64,000 bases of DNA from Paludibacteraceae bacterium (GTDB taxonomy: Bacteria > Bacteroidota > Bacteroidia > Bacteroidales > Paludibacteraceae): positions 1 to 64,000 of the forward strand of contig JAILDU010000043.1 of the NCBI GenBank assembly GCA_024689005.1, given 5' to 3'. This document shows, piece after piece, positions 58,689 through 64,000 of this stretch. The position numbers and the translations under genes were made by a program. Positions within the stretch are counted from its first letter, which is position 1; each line of letters opens with the position of its first letter. Under the pieces are notes generated by a model, which saw nothing but the letters and a program-made list of their open reading frames with translations, ran no database searches and was not told where the DNA came from.

Positions 58689-59455
58689 TGTTGTTTTCCG
58701 AAATAGCATATGGTCCTATTCATAGTCGACGCTTGGGCACAAGTCTTGGTGTTGAATTGATGCCACTTGACCATAAACTTTGCACATTCAATTGTGTCTA
58801 TTGTGAATGCGGATGGAATCAACCCGTTTCTCATCCGAAGTTGCCGACGCGGGAGCAAGTACGTGGGGCATTGGAAGCGAAACTGCAAGCCTTGCTAAAC
58901 GAAGGAGTCTCCTTGGATGTAATTACTTTCTCTGGAAACGGGGAACCTACTTTGCATCCTGATTTCTTGGATATCATTCGTGATACAATCGCTTTGCGTA
59001 ATCGCTTCTTCCCGTTGGCCAAAGTGAGTGTGTTGAGCAATAGCACGCAACTCTGTCGCCCGGATGTCGTTGAAGCACTGAAGTTGTGCGACAATCGTAT
59101 CCTCAAACTCGATGCCGCCACCGACGAAATGATGCGACGTATTGATTTGCCTGTTAATGACCAAATATCGGTCTCTACTATAGTTCGTTGGTTGGCACAG
59201 TTTGATGGCAACTTTACGCTGCAGACATGCTTTCTGCGAGGAGAACATAATGGACTACTCATAGACAATACTGCTGCTGACCAGCTCAATGCTTGGTACG
59301 AGGCAGTTGATATTCTCCATCCTAAACAAATCATGATTTATGTCATCGATCGCAAGACTCCGGAGGAACATTTGCAGAAGATTCCTCGCGATGAAATGGA
59401 GCAAATTGCAGAGCCGCTTCGTCACAAAGGGTACGATGTTATTGTTTCAGCTTAA
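58688..59455 (+). CDS. Radical SAM protein
   Basis: CTFNCVYCECG (CxxxCxxC), VITFSGNGEPTLHPDF. Confidence 0.88.
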   Translation: MLFSEIAYGPIHSRRLGTSLGVELMPLDHKLCTFNCVYCECGWNQPVSHPKLPTREQVRGALEAKLQALLNEGVSLDVITFSGNGEPTLHPDFLDIIRDTIALRNRFFPLAKVSVLSNSTQLCRPDVVEALKLCDNRILKLDAATDEMMRRIDLPVNDQISVSTIVRWLAQFDGNFTLQTCFLRGEHNGLLIDNTAADQLNAWYEAVDILHPKQIMIYVIDRKTPEEHLQKIPRDEMEQIAEPLRHKGYDVIVSA

Positions 59456-59469
59456 TTCCGCTTTGAATA

Positions 59470-60462
59470 ATGAAAATCCTTGTAGCACCGCTCAATTGGG
59501 GACTTGGTCATGCTTCCCGTTGTATTCCTCTTATCCGTCAGTGGGTTGCAGAAGGCAATGAAGTTGTGTTGGGAGGAGATGGTGATAGCCTACTGTTGTT
59601 GCGCAAGCAGTTTCCGGCATTACGATATGTGCAATTGGCTTCTCTGAATTTACGTTACAGTGCAAGTAGTAGCCAAGTATGGTCTATGCTCGTAGCAATT
59701 CCAAAGCTGATATTCTGGTCGGTTAAAGATCACTTGCTGCTTCGGGCCATCTTGAGCGAAGAGAATTTCGATATGGTTGTTTCGGATAACCGTTTTGGGT
59801 TGTATATTACTCGTCCCAATGCATCTGGCCAACCGGAATGTAAATGTATTTACATCACTCACCAACTTCTCATTCCTTTGCCAGAAACATGGGAGTGGGC
59901 ACAACCGATTACTGCACGTCTCCATGCACGCATATATGCGCGCTTTGATGAATTGTGGGTGCCGGACTATGAGCCCTTGGAAGTGAGCCTGGCAGGAAAA
60001 CTGAGCCATTCGCAGTGCGATAATCATCAGTTGTTACCTATTCGCTATCTTGGTCCTCTTAGTCGTTTCAATGCATTACCAAATCAAGACTCACCATTGA
60101 CCTCCCGATATGATGTGGTCGCTGTTTTAAGCGGATTGGAACCGCAGCGCTCTATGTTGGAGAAAAAGTTGATTGAACGCTATCTGGGAAAGAGTGAGTC
60201 TCTTCTTATTGTTCAGGGATTGATCGGTCGTCCAAATATACGTATCACACGTGGCAATATTACTCAAGTGCCGTATATGCGAGACGAAGAGTTGATTCCT
60301 CTTTTGCTGCAAGCTACTCGTATAATTGCTCGTTCTGGCTATTCTACAATCATGGATCTCCATGCTTTGAACTTATTAAGCAAAGCAGAATTGATTCCCA
60401 CTCCGGGACAGCCTGAACAAGAATATTTAGCTCATTGGATGTCTTCTAAATTGTCACAATAG
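59470..60462 (+). CDS. Glycosyltransferase-like protein
   Basis: MKILVAPLNWGLGHASRCIPLIRQWVAEGNEVVLGG; late motif IIARSGYSTIMDL. Confidence 0.78.
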   Translation: MKILVAPLNWGLGHASRCIPLIRQWVAEGNEVVLGGDGDSLLLLRKQFPALRYVQLASLNLRYSASSSQVWSMLVAIPKLIFWSVKDHLLLRAILSEENFDMVVSDNRFGLYITRPNASGQPECKCIYITHQLLIPLPETWEWAQPITARLHARIYARFDELWVPDYEPLEVSLAGKLSHSQCDNHQLLPIRYLGPLSRFNALPNQDSPLTSRYDVVAVLSGLEPQRSMLEKKLIERYLGKSESLLIVQGLIGRPNIRITRGNITQVPYMRDEELIPLLLQATRIIARSGYSTIMDLHALNLLSKAELIPTPGQPEQEYLAHWMSSKLSQ

Positions 60463-62864
60463 TGAAACGAATCATAGGCATATTATCTTTTTCAATTATC
60501 GTAGTTGCTCTGATGGCGCAACGCGCATCCACTTATACCGTTAGTGGATACGTATCAGATGCCGAATCCGGCGAACGACTCATAGGAGCCGCTGTGTTTG
60601 ACACGATTACTCACCAAGGAGCTGTTACTAATACAGCCGGATTCTATACGCTGACTTTACCTGCTCATCAGTCTTGTGCCTTGGTGGCAACATATGTTGG
60701 TTATTCTCCCAGTCATGTGTTTTCCGCTGACTCAGCGCAGACCCATAGTTTTGCTTTGACGAGTACTACACATCTTCAGGAAGTCACAGTTACCGGCCAT
60801 GTTTCTATCTCTGCACCGGATAATGTTCAGATGTCGGCAATAGACGTGCCGGTAAATCAGATTCTTGCTATCCCGGCTATCGGTGGAGAAGTGGATGTGC
60901 TCAAAGCTATTCAGTTATTGCCGGGAGTCCAATCTTCCGGGGAAGGTAGCGCGGGTATTTATGTCCGCGGTGGTGGTCCCGACGAGAATCTTATAATGCT
61001 TGACGGAGCGCCTTTATATAACATCAACCATGCCATGGGCATGTTCTCTGTCTTCAATGCTGATGCTATCAAGAATGTAACGCTCTACAAAGGTAATTTC
61101 CCTGCACGTTTCGGATCTCGCCTCAGTTCCGTTATTGATGTGCAGCAGAAGGAGGGTAATAATAGCTATTGGCATGGCGGTGTGTCAGTCGGGTTGATTG
61201 CTTCTAAAATAAATGTAGAGGGCCCTATTTTCTCCAAATCGCAGTTAGATAGCCTTCGCCAGGGTTATTCCCCGCGTGCCAAGACTACTTTCAACCTCTC
61301 TGCCCGTCGCACTTATTTTGACCTTTTTACGGCTCCGCTTATTGCTGCTGTGACGGCCTCCGCAGACATGGCGCTTTGGGCCGGATACTATTTCTACGAT
61401 GTCAACGCAAAACTGAGCCATACCTTTTCTGAGAAGGATCGCCTAAGAATCGGATTCTACAATGGTATGGACGTACAATATACCAATACGAAACAGGAGG
61501 ATGAGGATGCATCCGGCTTCTATAGTTTTGATATGCGTTATACATGGGGAAATACTCTGGCCACTATAGATTGGCAACATCGTATCAACCACCAGTTGTT
61601 TCTCAATACGCAAGTCTATTATAGTGGCTATTATTGTCGCCTTAAGCAACAGATGGAGATAGAGAGCCGCGACGCGGGTATCTACACGGGATTCAATCAG
61701 GGTATGGGTTACAATAGTATGATCAACGATGTTTCGGCTTCTACACACTTGGAGTTCACGCCCAACCAGCGTCACCAGCTTACAGCCGGCATACAATATA
61801 TTTACCATCATTTCCGTCCTTCTGTCCAGAATAACTATATCTTAGCCGTCGGCGACACGTCCAATGCACTTGCTAATGTGGATACAGTCTATGGCGGGCA
61901 AGTGTTACATGGTCACGAAATGGCTGCCTATGTTGAGGATACATGGACTCCGTGTCCTTGGTTTCGTCTTAACTATGGCGCACGATTCAGTCTCTATTCT
62001 ATCAGCGGCCAAGTCTATCCTTCTGCAGAACCACGTATAGGTATGCGCTTCCTCTTGCATAGAGACGTAGCGCTCAAGATGAGTTATTCCTATATGTCAC
62101 AATACGTTCATCTGCTTAGCAATAGTCGTGTCTCTTTCCCAAGTGATCTTTGGGTTCCCGTTACGCGCGAAGTGCCACCCATGCGCTCCATGCAAGTGGC
62201 TTCGGGTCTCAGTTATGATGTGCTCGGCCAGGTCGAGTTGAGCGTAGAAGGATACTATAAACGTAGTCTCAATCTCTTGGAGTACAAAGAAGGAGCCAAT
62301 TTTATGACTAATTCCCAAGGATGGCAAACGCAGGTCGAAATCGGAAACGGATGGAGTTATGGCGTAGAATTCCTTGCCCAACGCAAGGTGGGACCTGTTA
62401 CAGGTTGGATCGGTTATACATGGAGTCGCTCTATGCGTCAGTTTGATAATATCAACGAAGGAAAGCCCTTTCATGCCAAGTATGATCGTGAACACGATTT
62501 GAGTATTACGCTTATGTACCAAATCACACCGAGAATTGACATAGCAGGCACATTTGTCTATGGTACGGGCAATCGAGGTACACTTGCTACGCAGATTTAC
62601 TATGACAATTATGGAGAAGTGGAGTATTATAAAGAACGCAATAGTTATCAGTTCCCGGATTACCATAGACTCGATTTGGCAATCAATTTCCATTTCCCGC
62701 ACAAGAAATGGTCACATGCCGAGCACATGCTCAATGTGAGTTGTTACAACGTCTATTGTCACATGAACCCTGTCATGATTGAATCAAATATATATTCAGG
62801 CTCGCTCTATCAAATTAGTATTTTCCCAATTTTGCCGAGCATAAGTTATATTTTCAAATTCTAA
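60462..62864 (+). CDS. TonB-dependent receptor with carboxypeptidase-regulatory-like N-terminal domain (GTG start)
   Basis: YTVSGYVSDAESGERLIGAAVFD; plug VLKAIQLLPGVQSSGEGSAGIYVRGGGPDENLIMLDGAPLYNINHAMGMFSVFNADAIKNVTLYKGNFPARFGSRLSSVIDV. Confidence 0.9.
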   Translation: MKRIIGILSFSIIVVALMAQRASTYTVSGYVSDAESGERLIGAAVFDTITHQGAVTNTAGFYTLTLPAHQSCALVATYVGYSPSHVFSADSAQTHSFALTSTTHLQEVTVTGHVSISAPDNVQMSAIDVPVNQILAIPAIGGEVDVLKAIQLLPGVQSSGEGSAGIYVRGGGPDENLIMLDGAPLYNINHAMGMFSVFNADAIKNVTLYKGNFPARFGSRLSSVIDVQQKEGNNSYWHGGVSVGLIASKINVEGPIFSKSQLDSLRQGYSPRAKTTFNLSARRTYFDLFTAPLIAAVTASADMALWAGYYFYDVNAKLSHTFSEKDRLRIGFYNGMDVQYTNTKQEDEDASGFYSFDMRYTWGNTLATIDWQHRINHQLFLNTQVYYSGYYCRLKQQMEIESRDAGIYTGFNQGMGYNSMINDVSASTHLEFTPNQRHQLTAGIQYIYHHFRPSVQNNYILAVGDTSNALANVDTVYGGQVLHGHEMAAYVEDTWTPCPWFRLNYGARFSLYSISGQVYPSAEPRIGMRFLLHRDVALKMSYSYMSQYVHLLSNSRVSFPSDLWVPVTREVPPMRSMQVASGLSYDVLGQVELSVEGYYKRSLNLLEYKEGANFMTNSQGWQTQVEIGNGWSYGVEFLAQRKVGPVTGWIGYTWSRSMRQFDNINEGKPFHAKYDREHDLSITLMYQITPRIDIAGTFVYGTGNRGTLATQIYYDNYGEVEYYKERNSYQFPDYHRLDLAINFHFPHKKWSHAEHMLNVSCYNVYCHMNPVMIESNIYSGSLYQISIFPILPSISYIFKF

Positions 62865-62868
62865 CGCG

Positions 62869-63873
62869 ATGAAACGTATATCTTGTATAATCATAGTATT
62901 ACTGTCGTTTGCGTCTTGTGGCGATATGTTTATGCGCGAAATAGAGTACAATGGAGCAACAGAACCGGAGATGCTTGCGCTTTCTGCAGACTTGGCAGTT
63001 GGAGGTATGCCTCAGTTTAAGGTGGGACATTCTCATTTTATAGGCAATGGAAATGCAGACCTTAGTAGTATGCGATCTGTCATGGTTGATGCCTCTATGC
63101 GCGTTAATGGCGGACCATGGCTGCCAATGACACATAGCGACTCATTGGACGCCTATGTACAAGAAGACATTCTGCTTCAGCCACATGATACAGTCGAAAT
63201 ACGGGCTTCCAATCCTGATTATCCCATGGCTGTAGCACACCAAGTTATGCCCGGACAACTATCTGCGCGGATTGTCTCATACCAAGTATTACCTAATTAT
63301 TGGGTCGAACTGACACTTGAGTTTGATGTATATCGGGGCAATCCGGATGACATGATTGCCGTCATACTAACCGAAGGTGCCCTGTATGTCCAATCATCTT
63401 ACGGAAATGCATATGCGCCATTGACGAATATCTATTCCACAGACCCCGTCTTTGCCGAAGCGCAAAACCCCCAAGTATCTGGATATTATGGCGCGGAAAC
63501 TAATACATATCTGTTCTTCCCGTCTTCGGCGTTACAGAACAAACGGCAGATCCGCTTTATTATTGACCGCCAATGGAACGAAGATGATCGCAGCCATGCC
63601 ATTAATGTCCAATTAGACAGATTGAGTATATATGCCTTTGCTACCACATATAGTATCTACCGCTTTGACCGTTCCTCTCTGCTTGCACAACATCAATTCT
63701 CTATCTATGCTCCCAGCGGAATGCCGGAGTCTGACAAATCAATCGTAGATCAAGTGATGGATGCTATCAAAGAGTCCTTGGGGGAGCAAGAACCGATACA
63801 CGTTTATTCGAACATAGAAGGCGGAGTGGGGCACATCGGAGGCTGTAGTAGTACCCTTTTGCAGGTTAAATGA
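62869..63873 (+). CDS. DUF4249-like lipoprotein
   Basis: Lipobox IIIVLLSFASC; immediately follows the TonB receptor; typical DUF4249 layout. Confidence 0.75.
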   Translation: MKRISCIIIVLLSFASCGDMFMREIEYNGATEPEMLALSADLAVGGMPQFKVGHSHFIGNGNADLSSMRSVMVDASMRVNGGPWLPMTHSDSLDAYVQEDILLQPHDTVEIRASNPDYPMAVAHQVMPGQLSARIVSYQVLPNYWVELTLEFDVYRGNPDDMIAVILTEGALYVQSSYGNAYAPLTNIYSTDPVFAEAQNPQVSGYYGAETNTYLFFPSSALQNKRQIRFIIDRQWNEDDRSHAINVQLDRLSIYAFATTYSIYRFDRSSLLAQHQFSIYAPSGMPESDKSIVDQVMDAIKESLGEQEPIHVYSNIEGGVGHIGGCSSTLLQVK

Positions 63874-63914
63874 TCCATAAAAGTGCAGAAAATTGCAAAA
63901 AAATGCAGAAATAT

Positions 63915-63945
63915 TTGGTCATGTCAAAAAAAAGTACTACCTTTG
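63915..63945 (+). promoter_or_regulatory. Bacteroidetes-type promoter firing out of the window
   Basis: TTG (63915-63917), 20-bp spacer, TACCTTTG; A-tract-rich upstream sequence. Confidence 0.7.
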
Positions 63946-64000
63946 CACCCGCTTTTGACGTCAGGATGAGTGGAAATAAGTCCTAAGTCAGTAAATACCA

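Noticed and set aside
60462-63873. TonB receptor plus lipoprotein considered as a SusC/SusD polysaccharide-utilisation pair
   Set aside because: The lipoprotein looks like DUF4249 rather than SusD and no glycoside hydrolases or regulators are nearby.
63874-64000. tRNA or small RNA gene at the right end
   Set aside because: No cloverleaf arms or CCA-type end; the region is explained by a promoter and leader.

Overview
This 64 kb window appears to come from a Bacteroidales-type genome. That assignment rests on sigma-ABfr-style TTG-N20-TAnnTTTG promoters, T9SS-like C-terminal tails, DUF4249/TonB pairs and OstA-like proteins; the species cannot be told from the sequence. There are two halves. 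(1) About 1-43.9 kb, all on +, is one locus of seven very large modular exported proteins (about 940 to 3285 aa). They are built from choice-of-anchor/cleaved-adhesin-like modules, fibronectin-III-like modules and 'GCDS' repeats, and end in T9SS-type tails. Interleaved are a C10 (streptopain-like) cysteine protease and three related outer-membrane barrel proteins, two of them fused to OmpA domains. Four of the large proteins form two tandem pairs at the ends of the visible locus and share a conserved block I cannot assign to a named family. (2) About 46-64 kb is a tightly packed housekeeping/envelope series: miaA, PKD lipoprotein, glycogen-synthase-like GT, C69 peptidase, two SurA/PpiC-like proteins, OstA-like, OM barrel, dnaG, radical SAM, GT, TonB receptor, DUF4249. 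Between them is a minus-strand pair (small conserved protein plus DUF3987-like) that looks like mobile-element cargo. The most unusual non-coding signal is a dispersed family of degenerate 7-bp-period tandem repeats. They lie between genes and also in frame at processing or domain junctions of exported proteins. An 8-bp and an 11-bp period array are also present. No rRNA, tRNA or CRISPR was recognised. All family calls are by eye from translated motifs; no searches were run.
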